From Methylotenera_A sp031417915 (GTDB lineage: Bacteria > Pseudomonadota > Gammaproteobacteria > Burkholderiales > Methylophilaceae), in contig JANOWN010000051.1 of the NCBI GenBank assembly GCA_031417915.1, positions 1-64,000 on the forward strand: a stretch of 64,000 nt of DNA, written 5' to 3'. Under the pieces are notes generated by a model. That model did no database searches, had not been told where the DNA came from, and saw only the letters and a list, made by a program, of their open reading frames with translations. How positions within the stretch are numbered: the first letter of the stretch is position 1; every line of letters begins with the position of its first letter. A program made the translations under genes and the position numbers. Positions 8,078 to 16,677 of this stretch are shown here, piece by piece.

Positions 8078-9061
8078 TTATGGCGTAAAAAAGTATCTCG
8101 TCAAATGAAAAAATATCGGCGCGGCAAAACTTACCGAATCCATTCGATCCATCATGCCGCCGTGGCCTTCTATCATGCTGCCCCAATCTTTTGCACCTAA
8201 ACTTCGTTTAATCGCCGACATCACCAGTCCGCCCAAAAAGCCCATGGTGACGATTACTGCCGCCATGCTTGCACTTTGCAGCGGCGTAAATGGCGTAATC
8301 CACCACATTGCAGCGCCGATTAAAATCGTGCTGAAGCCGCCGCCAATCAAGCCTTCTAGCGTTTTATTGGGGCTAACGATTGGCGCGACTTTGGTTTTGC
8401 CAAACAAGTTGCCAAACACATACTGCAGTACATCGCTCAACTGCACAATCAGCATAAAATAAAACAGCAACAGCGCATTTTGGCCTTCAAAATTAGGGAT
8501 TTGTAGCAATAACAAAGCAGGCGCGTGGCTGATGCAATACACCGCAATCATCACGCCCCATTGAATTTTAGCTGCGCGAGTTAAAAAATCCTCTGTATCC
8601 TGCGCCAGCACGGAGATTGAGGGCATGAGCAAAAATGCATAAACGGGAATTAAAATTGTGAACAGCGCATACCATTCGATATAAATTAAATAATAATGTA
8701 GCGGGATGAGCACAAAGAAGGCGAGTGAAAGCGCACGATGATCGCCCGCTTTTGTTGGAGTCAGCGTCATAAATTCGCGCAATGCAAAATAGGATGTGAA
8801 CGTAAACAACAGAATTGCGCCCGTTTTGCCCGCCAAAAATGCTACCGCAAATATCGCCACCATGACCCACCAAGCGTTGACGCGCGAAACCAAGTTATGC
8901 ACGATTTTTTGCTGTTTTTCGCTAGATTGCTTTGTTAAGCGTGCTTTTAAACGCCAGCCGATGAGCGAAGCCAGCGCCAACAAAAACGCCACGCCGCCGA
9001 TGAGCGTATAAAACTTATGTTGTGCGGATAAGTTTTGTAAAGTGCTTGCAAGTTCGTTCAT
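8078..9061 (-). CDS. cdsA: Phosphatidate cytidylyltransferase
   Basis: Converts phosphatidic acid and CTP to CDP-diacylglycerol at the inner membrane. 327 aa with about nine hydrophobic segments. The CdsA signature is intact near the C-terminus: SAIKRSLGAKDWG followed by EGHGGMMDRMDSV, with the metal-binding aspartates. SPNKTLEGLIGG lies earlier. The N-terminus is longer than in E. coli CdsA, as in related putative CdsA proteins paired with an acyltransferase and a CDP-alcohol transferase, which is the arrangement here (9073-10317). Confidence 0.95.
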   Translation of the reverse strand: MNELASTLQNLSAQHKFYTLIGGVAFLLALASLIGWRLKARLTKQSSEKQQKIVHNLVSRVNAWWVMVAIFAVAFLAGKTGAILLFTFTSYFALREFMTLTPTKAGDHRALSLAFFVLIPLHYYLIYIEWYALFTILIPVYAFLLMPSISVLAQDTEDFLTRAAKIQWGVMIAVYCISHAPALLLLQIPNFEGQNALLLFYFMLIVQLSDVLQYVFGNLFGKTKVAPIVSPNKTLEGLIGGGFSTILIGAAMWWITPFTPLQSASMAAVIVTMGFLGGLVMSAIKRSLGAKDWGSMIEGHGGMMDRMDSVSFAAPIFFHLTRYFFTP

Positions 9062-9072
9062 GCCATTTCCTT

Positions 9073-9678
9073 TTAAATTAACGCTACAACTGCTTCACGC
9101 GCTCGGGCGAGAAACGCTTTTTTATGTTCATTCGGCAATAAGCTAATTTCGCCGCCAAAACGCACGGTGCAGATGAGCGGCACAGGCAAAATGCTGCCTT
9201 TTGGCATGCTGCGATGTAATGTGTCAAGATAAACAGGAATTAATTTCACGTTGTGAAACGCCTCTGCCAAATGATACAAGCCGCCTTTAAAATCGCTGGG
9301 CTCGGCTTGTGCGCGGCGCGTACCTTCGGGAAAGATAATCAGCGAATCACCGCTGAAAAGTGCATCCAGCAAGGGCTGTAGCGGATCGTTATGACGTGTT
9401 ACCGTGCGCTCAATCAACACCGCGTTTAACACTTTTAACGCAATAAAGCGCTTAATAATACCGCTACCCCAATAATCCTTAGCTGCAACGGGCCGCGTTT
9501 TTGCGCGAATCTCCGCTGGTAGCGCCACCCACAAAGCCAGGGTGTCAAGATGACTGGTGTGATTGGTGAAATAAATGCTTTGCTCACTATTTGGCGCAGC
9601 ATTTACCCAGCGCGCCTGCGCGCCGACCAGCAATTTAACAAGGCCAATTAAGCTAAAACGAACTAAGCTAGCTAACAT
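9073..9678 (-). CDS. 1-acyl-glycerol-3-phosphate acyltransferase family protein (PlsC-like)
   Basis: 201-aa acyltransferase. The catalytic HX4D is at His40-Asp45 (NHTSHLD) and the glycerol-phosphate-binding box FPEGTRR at about 116. It belongs to the LPLAT superfamily; phosphatidic acid formation for the adjacent cdsA is the likely role but is inferred. The gene lies between cdsA (11 nt downstream) and a divergent CDP-alcohol phosphatidyltransferase (9 nt upstream), a tight three-gene lipid operon. Starts at the ATG encoding MLASLVRFSL. Confidence 0.92.
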   Translation of the reverse strand: MLASLVRFSLIGLVKLLVGAQARWVNAAPNSEQSIYFTNHTSHLDTLALWVALPAEIRAKTRPVAAKDYWGSGIIKRFIALKVLNAVLIERTVTRHNDPLQPLLDALFSGDSLIIFPEGTRRAQAEPSDFKGGLYHLAEAFHNVKLIPVYLDTLHRSMPKGSILPVPLICTVRFGGEISLLPNEHKKAFLARAREAVVALI

Positions 9679-9687
9679 TATTTGGCT

Positions 9688-10317
9688 TTAAGATTTAGCA
9701 TTAAGTTGCTTGGCAATTGCTAAAGTACGCGTGACGCAGGTGATGCCCGCACCAACCGCAATCACATAAGCCGCAATGGTAAGCGCATATAAAGTGCCAT
9801 TAAAATGCAGCTCAGCCGCGCCAATGATACAACCCAGCGTCATCACAAACATGCGGTGCGGCTTAGCTAACGGCCCGCGAAAATCTTGCGCCAACCCAAG
9901 CGCGCCGCCCAACACGCGAATGTACGCGGTTTTGGCCGCCAACAACGCACCCAACCAACCTAGCCAAGGCAGAAAAATCGCGTAGCCCAGTGCGACAATA
10001 AACAAGGAGTCGGCAATGCGATCTGGCACCTCGTTATATAGCGCGCCCACTTTAGATTGCTTGCCGCCTTCAATCGCCACCATGCCATCCAACATGTTGC
10101 ACAACAAGCGCAACTGCACGCAAATTGCAACTAATATCAACAACCAAGCACTCAAACTACCTGCCCTGCAAGCCAATATCCATGAGCCTGCCAGGGCAGG
10201 TAAAATACTTAAAATAGATATTTGATTTGGCGAAATATTGCTTTTAACCAACACATTAGCCAGCCATTTTGCCCAGCCCGCACTGCGCGTTTCCAGCGGG
10301 CGACGATTATCTGTCAT
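9688..10317 (-). CDS. CDP-alcohol phosphatidyltransferase family protein with repeat-derived segment
   Basis: 209-aa membrane protein of the CDP-alcohol phosphatidyltransferase family, with about six hydrophobic segments. The catalytic motif is divergent: Asn74-x2-Asp77-Gly78, Ala81 followed by Ile instead of Arg, Gly91, Asn95 in place of Asp, then Asp99. Activity on the usual substrates is therefore uncertain, though this variant appears conserved in proteins from similar operons. Residues about 40-53 (PALAGSWILACRAG), in the first membrane hairpin, are encoded entirely by a copy of the dispersed palindromic repeat. It heads the acyltransferase-cdsA-pssA run. Confidence 0.85.
   Translation of the reverse strand: MTDNRRPLETRSAGWAKWLANVLVKSNISPNQISILSILPALAGSWILACRAGSLSAWLLILVAICVQLRLLCNMLDGMVAIEGGKQSKVGALYNEVPDRIADSLFIVALGYAIFLPWLGWLGALLAAKTAYIRVLGGALGLAQDFRGPLAKPHRMFVMTLGCIIGAAELHFNGTLYALTIAAYVIAVGAGITCVTRTLAIAKQLNAKS
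10161..10200. repeat. Dispersed palindromic repeat, copy 3 (inside a gene)
   Basis: Left arm CTGCCCTGCAAGCC, centre AATATCCATG, right arm AGCCTGCCAGGGCAGG. It lies wholly within the CDP-alcohol phosphatidyltransferase gene, read on the opposite strand as PALAGSWILACRAG, so all 40 bp are coding. Confidence 0.88.
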
Positions 10318-10392
10318 GAAATTATCATCCCTAATATTGCCATGTTAAAATGCTATCTTAACAACTAAGCCATTTTTTAGAAACTAGCTTTC

Positions 10393-11514
<1,122 letters not shown>

Positions 11515-11518
11515 AAAA

Positions 11519-11559
11519 GATGCTCTGTAAGCCTCATGGATATTAGCTTGCAGAGCATC
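11519..11559. repeat. Dispersed palindromic repeat, copy 4 (terminator-like)
   Basis: Arms GATGCTCTGTAAGCC and AGCTTGCAGAGCATC pair with one G-U and one mismatch, around a centre containing CATGGATATT. The left arm follows an A-run directly after the tgt stop and the right arm is followed by TTATATTT, so it could terminate tgt transcripts before yajC. Confidence 0.88.
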
Positions 11560-11652
11560 TTATATTTATAACATTGCTCTATTAGTGCGCTCTGCTAATA
11601 AAGTGGAGACTGTGTTAAAATTCGCCCTTAGATTTTTGTAGAGGATTCTAGC

Positions 11653-11982
11653 ATGTTGACCAATTTATTTATTAGTAACGCATACGCAGCACCAGCCGCG
11701 CCAGGTGGCGATTTAATGAGTTTTTTACCGATTATTTTTATTTTCGTGTTGTTTTATTTCATGCTAATTCGTCCGCAAATGAAGGCAGCGAAATTGCAAA
11801 AAAGCATGATAGACGCGCTTAAAGCGGGTGATGAAGTGGCAACCGTGGGCGGCGTTGTGGGCAAAGTGACCAAAGTGGGTGATAACTTTGTCAGCGTTGA
11901 AATTGCAACTAACACTGTGATTAATGTACAGAAACATACAGTTCAGACGTTGTTACCGCCTGGCACGATTAAATCAATCTAA
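11653..11982 (+). CDS. yajC: Preprotein translocase accessory subunit YajC
   Basis: 109-aa single-span inner-membrane protein of the SecDF-YajC complex, which supports late steps of Sec export. The membrane segment is at about 22-40 (SFLPIIFIFVLFYFMLI), directly followed by RPQMKAAK, a family hallmark, then a cytoplasmic beta-rich domain (GDEVATVGGVVGKV). It sits 28 nt upstream of secD. AGAGGA precedes the ATG. Confidence 0.97.
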   Translation: MLTNLFISNAYAAPAAPGGDLMSFLPIIFIFVLFYFMLIRPQMKAAKLQKSMIDALKAGDEVATVGGVVGKVTKVGDNFVSVEIATNTVINVQKHTVQTLLPPGTIKSI

Positions 11983-12010
11983 ATATTAGTTAAAAAATTT
12001 AAGTCAAAAA

Positions 12011-13858
12011 ATGAATCGTTACCCTACCTGGAAATACATTCTCGTCGCCCTTGTTATTTTAATTGGCTTGCTTTACACCATACCCAATTTTTATGGCGAG
12101 GCGCCCGCGGTGCAAGTTTCGCCCGCCAAATCCACACTTAAGGCGGATAATAATCTACTGAAAAAAGTGGAGGCCACATTGCAATTGGCCAACATTAAAT
12201 TTAACGGTATTTATTTAGATGCTAGCGGCGTAAAAGTGCGCTTTGACAACCCTGATGATCAAATTAAGGCCAAAGATAAACTCATCGCCAACTTAGGTAA
12301 AGATTATTCTGTCGCGTTGAATTTGCTTTCGCAAACACCCAATTGGCTGTTGGCAATTGGTGCAAAACCGATGTATTTAGGCTTAGATTTACGCGGCGGT
12401 GTGCACTTCTTATTACAAGTAGACATGAAAGCAGCGTTGGATAAGGCTGCCGAGAGCAGTGTCGGCGATTTCCGTACCAGTTTACGCCGCGAGAAAATTA
12501 ATTATTTTGGCATTGCGCGCGATGGTCAAAAAGTAGAAGTGAAATTTGAAACCATCGCCGAACTTGAAAAAGCGCGCAAAGTTTTAAAGAAAGATTTCCC
12601 AGATTTAGATTACAAAGACTCATCAGATGGCAAAGAACAAGTGTTGACTGCCAGCATTGGTGAAATCAACAAAAAGACTATTCAAGAATTTGCACTTAAA
12701 CAAAACTTACAAACGCTGCATAACCGTATTAATGAGCTAGGCGTTGCTGAACCTATCGTGCAGCAACAAGGCTTTGACCGCATTGTTGTGCAATTGCCAG
12801 GCGTGCAAGATACCGCCAAAGCCAAAGAGCTATTGGGCCGCACCGCGACGCTTGAAATTCGCATGGTGGATGAAGACAAAAAAGATTTTGAAACATTAAA
12901 AGCGGCTGAAGATGGCAAAGTGCCGTTTGGTGACGAGCTTTTTAGAGATCGCGAAGGCCGCCCAATACTCGTCAAGAAAAATGTAGTGCTCACGGGCGAT
13001 CGCATTACTGACGCTGGCCCAGGCACTGAACAGCAAACTGGTGGCGCGGTGGTGAATGTGACGCTAGACGGACGTGGCGCGGGCATTTTTAGAAACGTAA
13101 CGCGCGATAACGTGGGCAAACGCATGGCGATTTTGCTCATCGAAAAAGGCAGTACTGAGGTGATTACCGCACCCGTGATTAACGAAGAAATTGGTGGCGG
13201 CCGCGTACAAATCTCTGGCATGGCCAACGTGCAAGAAGCGACTGATGTTGCGCTGCTGTTGCGCGCTGGCGCGCTGGCGGCACCAATGGAAATTATTGAA
13301 GAGCGCACGGTTGGGCCAAGCATGGGTGCAGATAACATCAAACGCGGCGTGCATTCTACGCTGTGGGGCTTTGCTGCGATTGCCTGCATGATGATATTTT
13401 ATTACATGCTTTTTGGCGGTGTTTCTGTATTGGCGTTGGGCGTTAATTTATTATTACTGGTTGCGCTACTTTCTATGCTGCAAGCCACGCTTACCTTGCC
13501 AGGTTTGGCGGCGATTGCACTGGCGCTGGGTATGGCGATTGATGCCAACGTATTGATCAACGAACGCATTCGCGAAGAACTTAGAAATGGCAATACCCCG
13601 CAAGCCAGTATCCATACGGGTTACAGCCGCGCCTTTGATACGATTTTAGACTCAAACGTGACCACATTAATTGCTGGCTTGGCGCTATTTATGTTCGGCA
13701 CTGGCCCAATAAAAGGCTTTGCCGTGGTGCATGTGTTGGGCATTTTAACTTCCATGTTCAGCGCTATTTTGGTTTCACGCGCCATTGTTAACATCATTTA
13801 TGGCTATCGCCGTAAAGTCACCAAACTTTCTATCGGCCAGATTTATAAAACCGATTAA
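12011..13858 (+). CDS. secD: Protein translocase subunit SecD
   Basis: 615-aa RND-type membrane protein that, with SecF, uses the proton gradient to pull exported proteins across the inner membrane. TM1 is at about 8-26, a large periplasmic P1 domain follows (LGLDLRGGVHFLLQVD near 127), then five more membrane spans from about 455, with ALGMAIDANVLINERIREEL (D and N/R of the proton relay) in the TM4-TM5 region. Residues about 529-534 (PQASIH) look like the repeat-encoded peptide, but the region is homologous and equal in length to other SecD proteins, so this may be coincidence. Confidence 0.97.
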   Translation: MNRYPTWKYILVALVILIGLLYTIPNFYGEAPAVQVSPAKSTLKADNNLLKKVEATLQLANIKFNGIYLDASGVKVRFDNPDDQIKAKDKLIANLGKDYSVALNLLSQTPNWLLAIGAKPMYLGLDLRGGVHFLLQVDMKAALDKAAESSVGDFRTSLRREKINYFGIARDGQKVEVKFETIAELEKARKVLKKDFPDLDYKDSSDGKEQVLTASIGEINKKTIQEFALKQNLQTLHNRINELGVAEPIVQQQGFDRIVVQLPGVQDTAKAKELLGRTATLEIRMVDEDKKDFETLKAAEDGKVPFGDELFRDREGRPILVKKNVVLTGDRITDAGPGTEQQTGGAVVNVTLDGRGAGIFRNVTRDNVGKRMAILLIEKGSTEVITAPVINEEIGGGRVQISGMANVQEATDVALLLRAGALAAPMEIIEERTVGPSMGADNIKRGVHSTLWGFAAIACMMIFYYMLFGGVSVLALGVNLLLLVALLSMLQATLTLPGLAAIALALGMAIDANVLINERIREELRNGNTPQASIHTGYSRAFDTILDSNVTTLIAGLALFMFGTGPIKGFAVVHVLGILTSMFSAILVSRAIVNIIYGYRRKVTKLSIGQIYKTD

Positions 13859-13894
13859 TAAAAAATATTTATAAAGTTAATAAGAGCAAGGATT

Positions 13895-14842
13895 ATGGAA
13901 TTATTTAGAATTAAAAAAGACATCCCGTTTATGAGCTATGGCCGCATTACGACGGCTATTTCGCTGATTACTTTTATTTTAGCGGTATTCTTCTTAGCCA
14001 CAAAAGGCCTGCATTATGGCGTAGATTTTACTGGTGGCACGGTGATGGAAGTGAATTACCCGCAAACCGCCAATATCGACAGCATCCGCAAAGCGGTTGA
14101 TTCTATTGGCTTAAAAGACGCAACGGTACAGAACTTTGGCACTAGTCGCGACGTATTGATTCGCCTGCCGCTCAAAAAAGACATGTCGATTGCACAGCTT
14201 TCTGAAACTGTGACTAAAGCCTTGCAAACAGCCGATCCAAAAGCTGAAATTCGCCGCGTCGAATCTGTCGGCTCGCAAGTGGGCGATGAGCTTTATGCCA
14301 ACGGCGGATTGGCATTGTTATTGGTTTGCGCGGGCATTATGGCTTATTTGGCGGTGCGTTTTGAGTGGCGTTTTGCGGTAGCGGCGATTATCGCCAATAT
14401 GCACGATGTGGTGATTATTTTAGGCTTTTTTGCCTTCTTTCAATGGGATTTCAACCTCACCGTTCTCGCTGCGATTTTGGCAGTGCTGGGTTATTCGGTG
14501 AATGAATCGGTTGTAGTATTTGACCGCGTGCGCGAAAACTTTAGAAAAATGCGTAAAGCCTCTGTAGTGCAAGTGATTGATAACGCCATTACCCGCACCA
14601 TGAGCCGCACGGTGATTACCCACGTAATGACGCAAACCATGGTTGGCTCGATGCTACTATTCGGCGGCGAAGTGCTGCACAACTTCGCGCTGGCGCTGAC
14701 TATCGGCATTTTGTTTGGTATTTATTCTTCTGTGTTGGTCGCCTGCCCGATCGCCATGTGGCTAGGCGTGAATCGCGCTAATTTGATTGGCGATATTGAT
14801 AAAAAAGATGCTAACAAAGAAGGTGTAGAGGCTACGCCATAA
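13895..14842 (+). CDS. secF: Protein translocase subunit SecF
   Basis: 315-aa partner of SecD with six membrane spans. HYGVDFTGGTVMEV near residue 50 is the family signature; VLGYSVNESVVVFDRVREN (about 195-213) carries the conserved Asp/Arg of the relay. Follows secD by 36 nt with an AGCAAGGA-type ribosome-binding site. A standard tgt-yajC-secD-secF export cluster. Confidence 0.97.
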   Translation: MELFRIKKDIPFMSYGRITTAISLITFILAVFFLATKGLHYGVDFTGGTVMEVNYPQTANIDSIRKAVDSIGLKDATVQNFGTSRDVLIRLPLKKDMSIAQLSETVTKALQTADPKAEIRRVESVGSQVGDELYANGGLALLLVCAGIMAYLAVRFEWRFAVAAIIANMHDVVIILGFFAFFQWDFNLTVLAAILAVLGYSVNESVVVFDRVRENFRKMRKASVVQVIDNAITRTMSRTVITHVMTQTMVGSMLLFGGEVLHNFALALTIGILFGIYSSVLVACPIAMWLGVNRANLIGDIDKKDANKEGVEATP

Positions 14843-14923
14843 GCTTAACATTATTCAAACGCTTGATTATTAAGGCTATTAGCGGGTAAACTAAACGCAT
14901 CATGTTTTTTGATTTAACTCTCT

Positions 14924-16195
14924 TTGGATAATATTCCCATCTCGTGGCAGCTGGCGGTTTTAGCCTTGTTGCTACTCATTTCTGGTTTTTTCTCAGTTGC
15001 TGAAACCAGCTTGATGTCGCTTAACCGTTATCGTTTACGACATTTGGTAAAAGAAGGCCATCGCGGCGCGCGCATTGCAAGCGCATTACTGGCCAAAACA
15101 GATAAGCTGCTCGGCGTGATTTTACTGTGCAATAACTTTGCCAACGCCGCATCGGCCACACTCGTCACCCTGATTACTGTTGAACTCTTTGGCGAAGGCG
15201 AATGGATACTGATGATAGGCACCTTGGCAGTGACGTTTGCTATTTTAGTGTTTAGCGAAATTACACCCAAAGTCATCGCCGCCGCTTACCCTGAAAAACT
15301 CGGGATTTTATGCAGCTATATTCTCTATCCGCTTTTAAAAGTGTTATACCCAGTAGTTTGGTTTATCAATTTATTTGTTGAAGGCTTGCTGAAGTTATTT
15401 CGCGTCAATGTTGACTTTAGTGACAGTGTGCAATCGCTGAGCATGGACGAGCTACGTAGCATTGTGACCGATGCAGGACATTTTCTGCCGAAGAAACATC
15501 GTACTATTTTACTTAATTTATTTGAACTAGAGAAAATTACTGTGGACGACGTAATGACGGCGCACACGCAAGTGGAAGTGATTGATTTTGATTCGCCCAT
15601 TGACGACATTCTGCAGCGTATTTCTAATAGCCACCACACGCGCCTGCCTGTGCGCGAGGGCGATAGTGAAGAAATTATCGGCATTATTCATATTCGCAAA
15701 GTCATCAATCAGCTACGCGCGCACCAGCAAGATGACGATTTAAGCAAAGAAGCGCTGCGCGAAATTGTTGAAGCGCCTTATTTTGTACCCGCCGGCACGC
15801 CGCTTTATACACAAATACAACAGTTTCAAGAAAACCAAGAACGCATTGCGTTAGTGGTGGATGAGTACGGCGAATTTAAAGGCTTGATCACGCTTGAAGA
15901 TATTTTAGAAGAAGTGATTGGTGACTTCACCACGCAATCGCCAAGCCGCGTTGGTAGTTATCGCCAAGAGGCTGATGGAAGCTGGCTGGTGGACGGTAGC
16001 AGCAGTTTGCGCGACCTCAATAAAAAGCTAAATTTGACCCTGCCAGTGGATGGTCCACGCACCTTAAATGGCTTGGTAATTGAACATTTTGAAGATATTC
16101 CTGAAGCGGGCACCAGCTTTAGAATTGGCGAACACACGCTAGAAATCGTGCAAACGCAGGACAGAATTGTCAAAAGCGTCAAAATATTCCCCTAA
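14924..16195 (+). CDS. HlyC/CorC family transporter (CNNM/CBS domain protein)
   Basis: 423-aa protein with an N-terminal DUF21 membrane domain of about four spans (1-145), a tandem CBS pair (about 205-330; EKITVDDVMTAHTQ and EYGEFKGLITLEDILEEVIGD) and a C-terminal CorC_HlyC domain. Members are linked to magnesium/cobalt or sodium-coupled magnesium export. The chosen start is TTG at 14924, because the only nearby ATG (14902) is out of frame and the first in-frame ATG is about 27 codons into the first membrane span. A terminator follows the stop. Function is inferred from family. Confidence 0.9.
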   Translation: MDNIPISWQLAVLALLLLISGFFSVAETSLMSLNRYRLRHLVKEGHRGARIASALLAKTDKLLGVILLCNNFANAASATLVTLITVELFGEGEWILMIGTLAVTFAILVFSEITPKVIAAAYPEKLGILCSYILYPLLKVLYPVVWFINLFVEGLLKLFRVNVDFSDSVQSLSMDELRSIVTDAGHFLPKKHRTILLNLFELEKITVDDVMTAHTQVEVIDFDSPIDDILQRISNSHHTRLPVREGDSEEIIGIIHIRKVINQLRAHQQDDDLSKEALREIVEAPYFVPAGTPLYTQIQQFQENQERIALVVDEYGEFKGLITLEDILEEVIGDFTTQSPSRVGSYRQEADGSWLVDGSSSLRDLNKKLNLTLPVDGPRTLNGLVIEHFEDIPEAGTSFRIGEHTLEIVQTQDRIVKSVKIFP

Positions 16196-16231
16196 AGCAC
16201 CTAAAACCTCCTTAAAGTTTAAGAAAACTAA

Positions 16232-16262
16232 TAGCCCTACTCACTTAGGGCTTGAATTTTTC
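16232..16262 (+). terminator. Rho-independent terminator after the CorC-like gene
   Basis: AGCCCT (16233-16238) pairs with AGGGCT (16247-16252) over an 8-nt loop, followed by TGAATTTTTC. It lies 37 bp past the stop and before clpS. Confidence 0.7.
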
Positions 16263-16306
16263 TCCATTCGGCTCAAAATACAACTAAGTAATCAATAAAT
16301 AAGCAC

Positions 16307-16618
16307 ATGGCAAATACACACAGCACTGGCGATACCGCACTTAAACCTAGCGCAGTTAAACCTAAACTGCCTGAAATGTTTAAAGTTTTGCTGTTAAATG
16401 ACGATTACACGCCTATGGAGTTTGTTGTGGAAACGATTCAACACTTTTTTAACAAAAGTCGTGAACAAGCGACGCAAATTATGCTCAAAGTACATACAGA
16501 AGGCATGGGTGTATGTGGGGTTTATCCGCAAGACATCGCGGAAACCAAGATGAATCAAGTGTTAACACATGCTAAAGAAGCGCAACATCCTTTGCAGTGT
16601 GTAGTAGAGCCCGCGTAG
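16307..16618 (+). CDS. clpS: ATP-dependent Clp protease adaptor ClpS
   Basis: 103-aa N-end-rule adaptor that binds ClpA and delivers substrates with bulky hydrophobic N-termini. The core signature FKVLLLNDDYTPMEFVVETI (about 25-44) includes the Asn-Asp residues that grip the substrate N-terminus, followed by HTEGMGVCGVYPQDIAETK. The unstructured N-terminus is typical. Directly followed by clpA (59 nt), the conserved pairing. Confidence 0.97.
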   Translation: MANTHSTGDTALKPSAVKPKLPEMFKVLLLNDDYTPMEFVVETIQHFFNKSREQATQIMLKVHTEGMGVCGVYPQDIAETKMNQVLTHAKEAQHPLQCVVEPA

Positions 16619-16677
16619 ACTGGCGGTAAGTAAGAAGTGCCGGCGTAGAGTAAGTATATGAAAGTTAAAGGTAAAAA

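Noticed and set aside
12682..13389. Long minus-strand open frame inside secD
   Set aside because: Opposite-strand shadow of a conserved gene; Ser/Thr/Pro-rich low-complexity translation without homology.
13595..13622. SecD PQASIH segment matching the repeat (CGCAAGCCAGTATCCAT)
   Set aside because: The protein segment is homologous and equal in length to the same region in other SecD proteins, and the outer arms do not match. Probably chance, so it is not counted as a copy.
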